This document shows, piece by piece, positions 36,727 through 46,784 of a stretch of DNA of 64,000 bases. How positions within the stretch are numbered: position 1 is the stretch's first letter; each line of letters opens with the position of its first letter. The notes below the pieces were generated by a model, which worked only from the letters and a program-made list of their open reading frames with translations, was not told where the DNA came from and made no database searches. Source of the stretch: Halomonas sp. 7T (GTDB taxonomy: Bacteria > Pseudomonadota > Gammaproteobacteria > Pseudomonadales > Halomonadaceae); NCBI RefSeq assembly GCF_025643255.1, contig NZ_CP087112.1, positions 3,570,558 through 3,634,557 on the forward strand, read 5' to 3'. Position numbers and translations under genes: made by a program.

Positions 36727-38199
36727 GTGCCTACTTCTTCACGTGCAGAACATGCTTCGCTGTTAGATAAACAGTTCATCAACAACCAATGGGTCGCCAC
36801 TAAAGGCACCCGATTGCTTGACGTAATGAATCCTTATCACGAAGAGCGCATTGCTCAGGTAACTGCGGGCGACGCTGCCGATGTCGATGCCGCGGTAAAA
36901 GCTGCCCAGCAGGCGCAGCCCGCTTGGCAAGCGCTGGGCGGTGCCGCGCGCGCTGGGTACCTCAATGGGTTTGCTGATGGCCTGGAAGCCCGCCGGGATG
37001 CGCTGATCAAGCTTTCCGCGACCAATAACGGTAAGCCGCTCGCTGAAGCGGGCATTGATCTAGACGATGCGATTGCTTGCTACCGCTACTACGCAGGGCA
37101 GGCCAAAGCGCTAGATGATCGCCAAGGCCAGCTCGTCAGTGTGGAAATGGAGGGCGTAGAGGCCCGCTGCTACCACGACCCGGTCGGCGTGGTAGGGTTG
37201 ATTGCTCCGTGGAATTTTCCGCTGGTGACCAGCGCTTGGAAGCTGGCACCTGCATTGGCGGCGGGTTGTACCGCGGTGCTCAAGCCCTCGGAAGTGACGC
37301 CGTTGCCCGAGTTAGTGCTAGCCGAGATTGCTCTAGATATCGGCCTGCCCGCTGGCGTGCTCAACCTGCTGAATGGCGACGGTGAGGGCATCGGTGCGCC
37401 GCTGACCAATCACCCCTGCGTGGATAAGATCTCCTTCACGGGCAGTAACCGCGTTGGCGAAGCGGTAATGCAGGCTGCTGCCGCTCGTACGGCCAGTGTG
37501 TCGCTAGAGTTAGGCGGCAAGTCACCCATTCTAGTCATGGAAGACGCTGACCCTGCCCAGGCCGCTGACTGGGTAATGGCCGGTATCTACTTCAATGCTG
37601 GGCAAATTTGCTCTGCGACTTCGCGGTTATTGGTGCACGAAGACGTAGCAGAAGCACTCTATACTGCCCTTGCCGAGCGGATGGATGCGCTAACGCTAGG
37701 CGACCCGCTTGCTGAAGGCACCGACTTGGGCCCGCTGACCAGTGCCAAGCAGCGCGATGCAGTGCAGCGCTATTTAGACCTTGCCGAACAGGAAGGTCTT
37801 ACCGTCGTGCGCGACAGCAAACACCGCACGCTGCCCGCCCAGGGCTACTTCCTCGCGCCCACGCTTTATCGTGACGTGCCGCTAGAGAGTGGCTTATGGA
37901 TAGAGGAGATTTTTGGCCCAGTACTTTGTGGGCGCAGTGTGGCCAGCGAAGCCGAGGCGATTAAACTCGCCAACGATAGTGTCTATGGCCTAGCGGCAAC
38001 GGTGATTAGCGGCGACCCAGAGCGGGCAAAACGCATCTGCCGAAAGCTCAAAGCCGGCAGCATTTGGTACAACAGCGAGCAATTAGTGCTACCCGAGACC
38101 GGCTGGGGCGGCTTCAAGCGCAGCGGTATTGGCCGTGAACTCGGCCCTTGGGGGTTAAGTGCTTACCTGGAAGTGAAGCATGTGGTTGGGCCGAGTTAG
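36727..38199 (+). CDS. Aldehyde dehydrogenase, probable 4-guanidinobutyraldehyde dehydrogenase
   Basis: A 490-aa NAD(P)-dependent aldehyde dehydrogenase with catalytic Glu261 (LELGGKS) and Cys295 (GQICSA). It resembles betaine-aldehyde and aminobutyraldehyde dehydrogenases, a group that includes Pseudomonas KauB. Between AruI and GbuA the missing step is oxidation of 4-guanidinobutyraldehyde to 4-guanidinobutyrate, which this enzyme can supply. The GTG start is chosen because AAGGAG lies 8 bases upstream; an earlier ATG at 36682 would overlap the MBL gene. Confidence 0.88.
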   Translation: MPTSSRAEHASLLDKQFINNQWVATKGTRLLDVMNPYHEERIAQVTAGDAADVDAAVKAAQQAQPAWQALGGAARAGYLNGFADGLEARRDALIKLSATNNGKPLAEAGIDLDDAIACYRYYAGQAKALDDRQGQLVSVEMEGVEARCYHDPVGVVGLIAPWNFPLVTSAWKLAPALAAGCTAVLKPSEVTPLPELVLAEIALDIGLPAGVLNLLNGDGEGIGAPLTNHPCVDKISFTGSNRVGEAVMQAAAARTASVSLELGGKSPILVMEDADPAQAADWVMAGIYFNAGQICSATSRLLVHEDVAEALYTALAERMDALTLGDPLAEGTDLGPLTSAKQRDAVQRYLDLAEQEGLTVVRDSKHRTLPAQGYFLAPTLYRDVPLESGLWIEEIFGPVLCGRSVASEAEAIKLANDSVYGLAATVISGDPERAKRICRKLKAGSIWYNSEQLVLPETGWGGFKRSGIGRELGPWGLSAYLEVKHVVGPS

Positions 38200-38219
38200 C
38201 GCCTGCTGGGCATTAACAT

Positions 38220-39179
38220 TTAGGCATGAATGTCTGGCATCGCATAACGCCGGGTCGCTTTCCCGGCTTTTACCACCTGCCCCGGCACGTCGTGGCCGAT
38301 AAGGTCGGGGAGGGTGGTGGCAACTTCAAGCAGCACATCCAAATCGACGCCGGTAGCCACGCCCATGGCCTCAAACATATGCACTAAGTCCTCGGTGCAT
38401 ACATTGCCGCTAGCACCGGGGGCGAAGGGGCAGCCGCCTAGCCCACCTAGCGAGGCGTCGAAGCGGGTAATGCCCGCCTGCCACGCCGCCAGCGCGTTGG
38501 CTAAGCCCATGCCGCGCGTGTTGTGGAAGTGCAACGTAAACGGCGTTTCTGGCCAGCGCTCAAGCACCGCTTCGCAGAGGTGTTTGACCTGGGCGGGGTT
38601 GGCCATGCCGGTGGTGTCGCATAGCGTGATGCCCTGGATGCCAAGGCCGATTAGTTGCTCAACCAGTTCCATCACCCGCGCGTCGGGCACTTCGCCTTCA
38701 AACGGGCAGCCAAAGGCCGTCGAAAGTGAGGCGTTGATAAACACGCTGCTACCCTGAGTCGCTTCCAAGCGGTTGCAGACGTCTAAGATCGCCGCAAATT
38801 GCTCAAGGGACTGCTCCGGCGTCATGCGCAGGTTGGCCAGCCCGTGACTATTGCTGGCGGACATCACCAGATTGATCTCATCCACTTGGCAGGCCAGCGC
38901 CCGCTCGGTGCCTTTGACGTTGGGTACCAGCACGGTGATATCGACGCCTTCTCGGCGCTGAATGCCGTTTACCACCTCAGCGGCATCGCGCAGGCTGGGG
39001 ATGGCTTTAGGCGACGTAAACGATGTGGCTTCAATACGCCGTAGGCCAGTGGTGGAGAGCGCGTCAATCCAGCGAATTTTCTCTTCTGTAGGCACAAAGC
39101 GCGCTTCAATCTGCAGGCCGTCTCGGGGAGCGACTTCGTTGATCTCAACCTGGTTGGGGCAGGGCGTTGGCTGGCTCAT
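38220..39179 (-). CDS. Hydroxymethylglutaryl-CoA lyase family enzyme
   Basis: A 319-aa DRE-TIM lyase. It has the NEVAPRDGLQ opening, the metal His pair in LHFHNTRG, and the GGLGGCPFAPGASGNVCTED signature with the catalytic Cys. HMG-CoA lyase cleaves 3-hydroxy-3-methylglutaryl-CoA to acetyl-CoA and acetoacetate. ATG 39179 has GAGG upstream. It lies directly downstream of a family III CoA-transferase, which suggests that the pair activates and cleaves a free acid rather than serving leucine catabolism, whose other genes are absent here. It converges on the aldehyde dehydrogenase gene. Confidence 0.9.
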   Translation of the reverse strand: MSQPTPCPNQVEINEVAPRDGLQIEARFVPTEEKIRWIDALSTTGLRRIEATSFTSPKAIPSLRDAAEVVNGIQRREGVDITVLVPNVKGTERALACQVDEINLVMSASNSHGLANLRMTPEQSLEQFAAILDVCNRLEATQGSSVFINASLSTAFGCPFEGEVPDARVMELVEQLIGLGIQGITLCDTTGMANPAQVKHLCEAVLERWPETPFTLHFHNTRGMGLANALAAWQAGITRFDASLGGLGGCPFAPGASGNVCTEDLVHMFEAMGVATGVDLDVLLEVATTLPDLIGHDVPGQVVKAGKATRRYAMPDIHA

Positions 39180-39189
39180 GATGTGTTCC

Positions 39190-40395
39190 TCAAATAATGC
39201 CCGCTTGGCGCAGTTTGGCGCGGGTTTCGTGGTCGATTCCCAGCTCATCCAATACGTCGTCGGTATGTTGACCGAGCTTTGGGCCACCGTTTCCGAGTCG
39301 CCCAGGGGTGGCGCTAAGCTTAGGCAGCACGCCGGGTACTTTGAGCGGTTCGCCGTTGGGGCGGGTATAGGTTTGAATCATTTCCCGCGCTAGGTAGTGA
39401 GGATCAAAGGCAATATCTTCAGCGGTATAGGGAAAGCCTGCGGGCACGCGGGCGTCATCGAGCACCTGTAAAATAGCATCGCGAGAGCGCTCTTCGGTCC
39501 ATGCCTGGATGGCGGCATCAATCAGCTCGGCTTGCTGGCTGCGCCCATCGTTATGGGCCAGCGCCGGGTCGTTGGCGAGATCTTCACGGCCAATCACACC
39601 CATTAAGCGCTTGAAGATGCTATCGCCATTACCGGCAATCAGCACGTAATCACCGCCCTGGCAGCGGTAAGCGTTGGAAGGCGTAATACCGGGCAGGGCG
39701 CTGCCGCTGGGTTCGCGCACCTGGCCGCTGGCATCGAACTCCGGCAGCAGGCTCTCCATCATTGCAAACACCGACTCATAGAGTGCTACGTCGATTTCTT
39801 GCCCCAGGCCGCTGCGGTTGCGCTCCTGAAGTGCTAACAGCGTACCAATAACGGCATACAGCGCGGAAAGCGAGTCGCCGATGCTGACTCCCACGCGCAC
39901 GGAGGGTTCACCCGGCTGACCGGTGAGGTAACGCAGCCCGCCCATGGCTTCGCCAATCACGCCGAAACCGGGTTTGTCGCGGTAAGGCCCGGTTTGCCCG
40001 TAGCCAGAAATATGTACCATGATCAGCCGTGGGTTGAGTTTGGAGAGCACCTCCCAACCCAGCCCCCAATGGTCTAGCGTGCCGGGGCGAAAGTTCTCCA
40101 CCACCACGTCTGCCTCGGCGGCGAGCTTGCGTACCAGCTCTTGGCCCTCTTCGCTGCGCAAATCCAGCGCCACCGAACGCTTGTTGCGGGTTTGCACATG
40201 CCACCAGAGCGACGTGCCCTCTTCGATCATTCGCCATTTGCGAAGTGGGTCGCCGGTGCCGGGCGGTTCGATTTTAATCACATCGGCACCAAATTCACCC
40301 AGCAGTTTGGTGGCGAAGGGTCCCGCAATCAGTTGGCCGAGCTCAAGTACTTTTAAGCCTTGTAACGGAAGCTGGCGCGCTTCGGAAGCATTCAT
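39190..40395 (-). CDS. Family III (CaiB/BaiF) CoA-transferase
   Basis: A 401-aa CoA-transferase with the family opening (LEGQLIAGP-type LELGQLIAGPFATKLLGEFGADVIK), SGYGQTGPY and the predicted nucleophile Asp174 in SIGDSL, which by position corresponds to the catalytic Asp of formyl-CoA transferase. Family members move CoA between dicarboxylates such as succinate and glutarate, hydroxymethylglutarate or itaconate. It is 10 bases upstream of the lyase gene and divergent from a LysR gene. Confidence 0.9.
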   Translation of the reverse strand: MNASEARQLPLQGLKVLELGQLIAGPFATKLLGEFGADVIKIEPPGTGDPLRKWRMIEEGTSLWWHVQTRNKRSVALDLRSEEGQELVRKLAAEADVVVENFRPGTLDHWGLGWEVLSKLNPRLIMVHISGYGQTGPYRDKPGFGVIGEAMGGLRYLTGQPGEPSVRVGVSIGDSLSALYAVIGTLLALQERNRSGLGQEIDVALYESVFAMMESLLPEFDASGQVREPSGSALPGITPSNAYRCQGGDYVLIAGNGDSIFKRLMGVIGREDLANDPALAHNDGRSQQAELIDAAIQAWTEERSRDAILQVLDDARVPAGFPYTAEDIAFDPHYLAREMIQTYTRPNGEPLKVPGVLPKLSATPGRLGNGGPKLGQHTDDVLDELGIDHETRAKLRQAGII

Positions 40396-40545
40396 TCAGG
40401 CTTTCCTCTACTTATCGTTATCATCATTAATCATCAGCATGCGTGAGTGGTTCAAGGGCGACAATTAGGCAATCGGTAACAAAGGGTTCGTCGGTGGCGA
40501 AGGTATTAGCTACCATAGTGAGCTTGCTTTCAGGGAGTCCGTTTC
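40396..40545. promoter_or_regulatory. Divergent region between CoA-transferase and LysR genes
   Basis: A 150-base gap between a catabolic gene and a divergent LysR gene is the usual place for LysR autoregulation. A short inverted repeat GGTA-N5-TACC (40502-40514) lies close to the LysR start. No clear -35/-10 pair was identified. Confidence 0.4.
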
Positions 40546-42232
<1,687 letters not shown>

Positions 42233-42353
42233 TTATTGGAAGGCAGCCTGATGGTCTATTGAGAAAGCCTACGGCGGCGTTAGATATTCATCTTTGGTCG
42301 TATGTCAGTAAATGGTTGGGCAAAATAGCGCGTTATAGGGGCGTTTCTAGCCA

Positions 42354-42366
42354 TCGTATTATACGA
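42354..42366. promoter_or_regulatory. Palindrome TCGTATTATACGA upstream of the TRAP genes
   Basis: A 13-base perfect palindrome with the T-N11-A form of LysR boxes. It lies about 117 bases before dctP and 146 bases before the divergent SDR gene. A GntR-type operator is an alternative, but no GntR gene is in the window. Confidence 0.5.
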
Positions 42367-42482
42367 AGCCTGCCTTCTTGAACGTCGATTTGAGCCCTTG
42401 GGATGCTTGTTTCAATATCAAGCAAGCGTTACTAAAGCAATTACAAGCGCCACATCCAATAATAACTGTGGAGTGTCATCCC

Positions 42483-43463
42483 ATGCAGAAACAACTGTTT
42501 GCCACGCTGGCTACCCTTGGAATGCTAACGGCGGCGCCCTTCGTCCTAGCAAACCCTATCGAAATTCAAGTTAACAACACCATGAGTGAAGGCGGCTCGG
42601 AAAGTGCCGCTGTAGAGCGCTTTGCCGAATACCTGGAAGAGCAGGCCCCAGGCCGCTTTGATGTTCGTCCCTTCCTGGCCGGTTCATTGGGCGGCGAGAA
42701 CGCGATTTTGGAACTGCTCAATCTGGGGCAAACCCAGCTCTCTATCACCGGCGGTAACTGGCGACAGCAGTATGCGCCGGAGTATGACGCCATTACCGTG
42801 CCCTTCGTCTTTGCAACCTGGGACGAAGTCGATGCCTATATGGAAAGCCCCTCTGGTCAGGCGCTGATTGAACAGGCAGAAAGCCAGGGCGGCCTCAAAT
42901 ACTTCGGCACCCAGCACCGTGGCCCACGCCATATGACGGCGAACAAGGCGATTAACACACCGGAAGACTTGCAGGGCTTCCGTCTGCGCTTGCCTTCCCT
43001 GCCGGTATGGCTGGAAGTCTGGGAGGAGATTGGCGCCCAAGTGGTGAACGTGCCCGCGCCGGAAATTTATCTGGCCATGCAAACCCGTCAGGTGGATGGC
43101 CACGAAAATTCCCTCTCTTCGCCTTATACCCGCCGCCTTTGGGAAGTGCAGGATCATATTATTATGACCAGCCATGTGCAGTTTCCGTGGAACTGGGTGG
43201 CAAGCTCGCGTTGGTGGGAAGGCCTTGAAGCGGACGATCAGGCGTTGATCGAGGAAGCTATTCATGTCGCCCGCGAGCATGGCACGGAGCGGGAGCGTGA
43301 GCTGGATGAGTACTACCTGGAAGCGCTGCAAGATGAAGGTATGACGATTATCGAGCCGGATATCGACGCCTTCCGCGAAGCCGCTTTGCCAGCCATTGAC
43401 CGTGTGATGGCCGAAATGGCCGATGGTGTTCGTGAAGATGCGCTGGGCAACCAGAGCGAGTAA
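42483..43463 (+). CDS. TRAP transporter periplasmic binding protein (DctP type)
   Basis: A 326-aa exported binding protein with signal peptide MQKQLFATLATLGMLTAAPF, cleaved near LAN. The mature part has the DctP fold, including FRLRLPSLPVWLEVW, the carboxylate-binding Arg region, and PAPEIYLAMQTRQVDGHENS. It is acidic like other exported proteins here. The ATG at 42483 has TGTGGAG 9 bases upstream, and AATAATAAC (42458-42466) precedes it, a possible Hfq/Crc site. TRAP binding proteins usually carry C4-C6 organic acids, which fits the lyase/CoA-transferase genes next door. Confidence 0.9.
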   Translation: MQKQLFATLATLGMLTAAPFVLANPIEIQVNNTMSEGGSESAAVERFAEYLEEQAPGRFDVRPFLAGSLGGENAILELLNLGQTQLSITGGNWRQQYAPEYDAITVPFVFATWDEVDAYMESPSGQALIEQAESQGGLKYFGTQHRGPRHMTANKAINTPEDLQGFRLRLPSLPVWLEVWEEIGAQVVNVPAPEIYLAMQTRQVDGHENSLSSPYTRRLWEVQDHIIMTSHVQFPWNWVASSRWWEGLEADDQALIEEAIHVAREHGTERERELDEYYLEALQDEGMTIIEPDIDAFREAALPAIDRVMAEMADGVREDALGNQSE

Positions 43464-43478
43464 CACGCGTTTTGGATG

Positions 43479-43512
43479 AACAACGGCGGCCTATTGGGCC
43501 GTCGTTGTTTTT
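43479..43512 (+). terminator. Leaky terminator between the TRAP binding-protein and membrane genes
   Basis: A 13-bp stem with one G-T pair, AACAACGGCGGCC (43479-43491) against 43497-43509, is followed by TTTTT. It lies 15 bases after the dctP stop and 31 bases before the DctQ start, so read-through would lower the membrane subunits relative to the binding protein. Confidence 0.8.
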
Positions 43513-43543
43513 AAAAAAAGACCTCAAAGTAAGGAGTCCTGCT

Positions 43544-44086
43544 GTGGAAGACTCTGTTGCACCCAGTAAGGGGGCAGATCGAATCGCTTTCTATGCACTG
43601 CGCGGGGTCACTCGCCTTTGTGACGGGGTTGGCGTGGCGTTAGTGGCGGCCATCCTGCTGTTAATAGTATCCGCCGTTATTGCTCGCGACTTACTGGGGG
43701 TAGGCATGCCCTGGACGGAAGAAGTGGCCTCTATGCTGGCCATCTATGCTATTGGCTTTGGGTCAATATCGGCCTGGGTGCGTAGCGAACATCTGGTAGT
43801 GGATTTGTTTAGCCACAAACTTTCAGGGCTAGGTAAAAATGTTCAATACCGGCTCACCGCGCTCATTTCCTGCGGTTTTTTTGTGCTCGCAGCCTGGGGT
43901 GCATGGATCATGTCAGACATGAGTGCCAACAATAAAACGGTCTCGTTGAGTATTAGCTTTAGCTACCTCTACTACGGGGTGTTTTTCAGCTTTGCGGTCA
44001 TGGCGCTAATCGCCGTGTGGCAAACCCTGCGGGGCCCCGTGGCTTGGCTGGAAGCGCCGAGTGAAGAGGAGTTAACCAGGTCATGA
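43544..44086 (+). CDS. TRAP transporter small membrane subunit (DctQ type)
   Basis: A 180-aa protein with four TM helices (about 30-52, 62-80, 103-123, 147-167) typical of DctQ. The GTG start is chosen for AAGGAG at 7 bases; upstream in-frame codons run through the terminator hairpin. It overlaps the DctM gene by 4 bases. Confidence 0.88.
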   Translation: MEDSVAPSKGADRIAFYALRGVTRLCDGVGVALVAAILLLIVSAVIARDLLGVGMPWTEEVASMLAIYAIGFGSISAWVRSEHLVVDLFSHKLSGLGKNVQYRLTALISCGFFVLAAWGAWIMSDMSANNKTVSLSISFSYLYYGVFFSFAVMALIAVWQTLRGPVAWLEAPSEEELTRS

Positions 44087-45378
44087 CCGAACTCGTGATT
44101 TTTGTCGGCGGCCTATTAGTTCTAATGGCCATTGGTTTGCCTGTGGTGGTCTCCATCGGCGTTACCTCGTTTATTGCACTCACGGTCACCGGTAATGGTG
44201 GGTTGCCCGTTGAACTGCTTTCGCTTCGAATGGTGCAGACGCTCAATAACTTTACGCTGCTGGCGATACCGCTGTTTATTTTGGCCGCCAATATTATGAA
44301 CATTGGTTCTACCACCACGCGGATTTTTGATTTTGCGACCGCTCTGGTGGGCTTTACCAAGGGCGGACTTGGTCACGCTAACGTGGTGGCCAGTTCTATC
44401 TTTGCGACGATGTCCGGCACTGCGGTGGCTGATGCTGCCGGGCTGGGTAGCATCGAAATCAAAGCCATGAAAGAGCGTGGCTATGCACTGGATTATTCCA
44501 CCGGTGTGACGGCGGCCTCCAGCGTGATCGGGCCGATTCTACCGCCCAGTATTGCGCTCGTAGTTTACGGCTGGCTGGCCAATGTGAGCATTGGCGGACT
44601 GTTTATGGCGGGGCTACTGCCGGGGATTTTGATGGCGTTGCTGCTGATGGGGATGACCGTGCTGCTGGGTGCGACTGGCAAGGTCGTCATGCCTAAGCCC
44701 ACACCCTTCGATGCCTGCGAAGTCGCGCGCACCGGTAAGCGCGCCATCCTGCCATTAATGATGCCGGCGATTATTGTCGGGGGTATTTGGGGTGGCTTCT
44801 TTACGCCCACAGAAGCTGGCGCGATTGCCTCGCTCTACGCGGTCATTTTAGGCGGGCTGATCTACCGTGATTTGAACTGGCGAGATCTTTACAGCGCTTT
44901 CCGCCGCACCTTGATGTTTAGCGCGGTGATTCTGCTGATTATTGCCGTTTCCAGCTTTTATGGTTGGATACTCGTGCGTATGGGGATTCCCCAGGCATTG
45001 GCAGGACAGGTTGCCAGCATTGATATGCCTATGTTTGCACTACTGCTCTGCTTTGCGCTGTTCTTCCTGCTGATCGGCTGCTTTATGTCGGTAATTGAAA
45101 GCATTCTGATTTTCACCCCCATTGTAGTGCCTGCCGCGCTAAGTGCCGGGTTAGACCCCGTCCACTTCGGCATCGTGATGGTGATCACGCTCTCGGTAGG
45201 GGTAATAACACCGCCGTTTGGCACGGTGCTATTTCTGATGGTGGGCATTACTCGGTTGCGCTACGGCCAAGTCGTCAGGGCGATCGTGCCTTTCTTACTG
45301 CCGATTATTGCCACCATTTTGCTGTTGATCGCGGTGCCAGGGCTGGCCACCTGGCTACCCAGCGTGATGGGTTATTAG
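44083..45378 (+). CDS. TRAP transporter large membrane subunit (DctM type)
   Basis: A 431-aa DctM permease with about 12 TM segments and family motifs (FATMSGTAVADAAGLGSIEI, then GGIWGGFFTPTEAGAIASLY). It forms the sodium-driven channel with DctQ and receives substrate from the binding protein at 42483. The start overlaps the DctQ stop (ATGA). Confidence 0.93.
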   Translation: MTELVIFVGGLLVLMAIGLPVVVSIGVTSFIALTVTGNGGLPVELLSLRMVQTLNNFTLLAIPLFILAANIMNIGSTTTRIFDFATALVGFTKGGLGHANVVASSIFATMSGTAVADAAGLGSIEIKAMKERGYALDYSTGVTAASSVIGPILPPSIALVVYGWLANVSIGGLFMAGLLPGILMALLLMGMTVLLGATGKVVMPKPTPFDACEVARTGKRAILPLMMPAIIVGGIWGGFFTPTEAGAIASLYAVILGGLIYRDLNWRDLYSAFRRTLMFSAVILLIIAVSSFYGWILVRMGIPQALAGQVASIDMPMFALLLCFALFFLLIGCFMSVIESILIFTPIVVPAALSAGLDPVHFGIVMVITLSVGVITPPFGTVLFLMVGITRLRYGQVVRAIVPFLLPIIATILLLIAVPGLATWLPSVMGY

Positions 45379-45399
45379 GCGTTATTACCCATGGTTTGC

Positions 45400-45440
45400 T
45401 CTTCGCCCCAATCAATGTATTTATTGATTAAGGGCGAAGA
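45400..45440. terminator. Long hairpin after the TRAP operon
   Basis: TCTTCGCCCC-AATCAAT (45400-45416) pairs with ATTGATT-AA-GGGCGAAGA (45423-45440), giving a 16-bp stem with a small internal mismatch and a GTATTT loop. There is no T tract afterwards on the plus strand, so it may work as a two-way hairpin or 3' end structure rather than a strong intrinsic terminator. Confidence 0.6.
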
Positions 45441-45480
45441 CGGGGGGGGGCGAAGACGGGGGGGGGGCGAAGACAGAGGT
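45432..45480. repeat. Poly-G expanded repeats of the hairpin arm
   Basis: The hairpin's right arm GGGCGAAGAC is repeated with G tracts of 9 (45442-45450) and 10 (45458-45467), then decays to AGGTCGAAGAA. The G tracts can slip during replication and are also common assembly error sites. Confidence 0.7.
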
Positions 45481-45522
45481 CGAAGAAATAGCCTTTAAAA
45501 CCCGTTCGCCTTAAAAGGCACG

Positions 45523-46464
45523 CTACCCATCGGCATTAATACGCTCAATAATCTCAGAAAGTGTGCTTTCGGCATGATCGTTCTCGATTTGGCAGGTGCC
45601 GGCATTAAGATGGCCGCCGCCGCCGTAGCTTAAACACAGCTCGCCAACGTTGGTGTTGCTTGAGCGGTTGAGAATCGATTTGCCGATTGCCAGCACTGTA
45701 TTCTGCTGTTTAAGCCCCCACATAACGTGAATAGAGATATTGCACTCGGGGTACATGGCATAAATCACAAAGCGGTTGGTAGCGTAGATGGTCTCTTCGT
45801 TACGTAGATCTAGCACGACCACGTTGCCATGCACCTTCGCACAGCGTTTGATTTGCTCCTTGGCTAACTGCTCATGCTCACGGTAAAGGGTTGTCCGTTC
45901 GTGCACGTCATCCAACGCCAGGATTTCATCGATGGTGTGTTCGCGGCAGTAGTCAATCAGCTTCATCATTAGCTGATAGTTCGAAATACGAAAATCACGG
46001 AAACGACCCAAGCCCGTGCGTGCATCCATGATGAAGTTAAGCAGTACCCAGCCTTGGGGGTTGAGAATCTCATCCTTATTGAACTGGGCCGAGTCACCCT
46101 TATCCACGGCCTCCATCATATCGTCCCAGCGCGCGGGGAAGGCATCATGGCCGCCGTAATACTCCCAGACCACGCGAGCAGCGGATGGCGCATCGGCGTT
46201 AATGATGTGGTTGTCTGCCCGCTCCACATTACGCACGGTTTCGCTTAAATGGTGGTCGAAGGCCAAGTGGCAGTCGGGTACGTAGGGTAAATTGGTAGTG
46301 ATATCGTTGGCATTGATATCAATCTTGCCATCCTGCATATCTTTGGGATGTACGAAGGTGATGTCATCAATAAGGTTGAGGTGCTTGAGCAGTGCGCCGC
46401 ATACCAAACCATCAAAATCGCTGCGGGTCACTAAACGAAACGTGGGTGCTTGCTGCGTAGACAT
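45523..46464 (-). CDS. DHH-family phosphoesterase
   Basis: A 313-aa DHH phosphoesterase. The metal motifs are visible: RSDFDGLVCG, the DHH signature in FDHHLSE, and the C-terminal DHHA1 region GGGGHLNAGT. RecJ, NrnA and c-di-AMP phosphodiesterases share this fold; the exact substrate is not clear. There is no signal peptide. The ATG at 46464 has GAGA at 7 bases and ATG 46476 is an alternative. It stands alone, divergent from an MFS exporter. Confidence 0.85.
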   Translation of the reverse strand: MSTQQAPTFRLVTRSDFDGLVCGALLKHLNLIDDITFVHPKDMQDGKIDINANDITTNLPYVPDCHLAFDHHLSETVRNVERADNHIINADAPSAARVVWEYYGGHDAFPARWDDMMEAVDKGDSAQFNKDEILNPQGWVLLNFIMDARTGLGRFRDFRISNYQLMMKLIDYCREHTIDEILALDDVHERTTLYREHEQLAKEQIKRCAKVHGNVVVLDLRNEETIYATNRFVIYAMYPECNISIHVMWGLKQQNTVLAIGKSILNRSSNTNVGELCLSYGGGGHLNAGTCQIENDHAESTLSEIIERINADG

Positions 46465-46784
46465 TATTTTTCTCATGACAATGAAGGTTAATAGAAGATA
46501 CCAGTAGTCACTAAGGGTTAAAACAAACCTGCTAGGCGAGTTGTCGCTTGCCTCAACGTTTTAGCCACTGTAAATCGGTCATTTTTGCTGCTTGTTAGCG
46601 TTCGTCCCCCGGTTTGTGGGGAGGCAGGCCATTAATCACATTAATATTAGTCAAGACTTATAAGAGTAAGGCAGCAGCAGGTATGCTATTTCACTTGTGT
46701 TACGGGTATAGTCCCCCCTCCTTATGTGTTGGCTGCGGTATTCGCAGTGTTTTATAAGCCGTGTAAAAAAGAGAAGAGACAGAG
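46465..46784. other. Divergent region between DHH phosphoesterase and MFS genes
   Basis: About 320 bases with no gene. It is AT-rich near 46630-46660 (ATTAATCACATTAATATTAG) and has a short CCCC/GGGG hairpin at about 46606-46622. A TATAGT at about 46706 could be part of the MFS promoter but lacks a good -35. AAGAGAAGAGACAGAG precedes the MFS ATG. Confidence 0.4.

Noticed and set aside
39190..40395. CoA-transferase suspected inactive because a PGFG motif replaces PGYD
   Set aside because: The predicted nucleophile Asp lies further on in the SIGDS motif and is present (Asp174).
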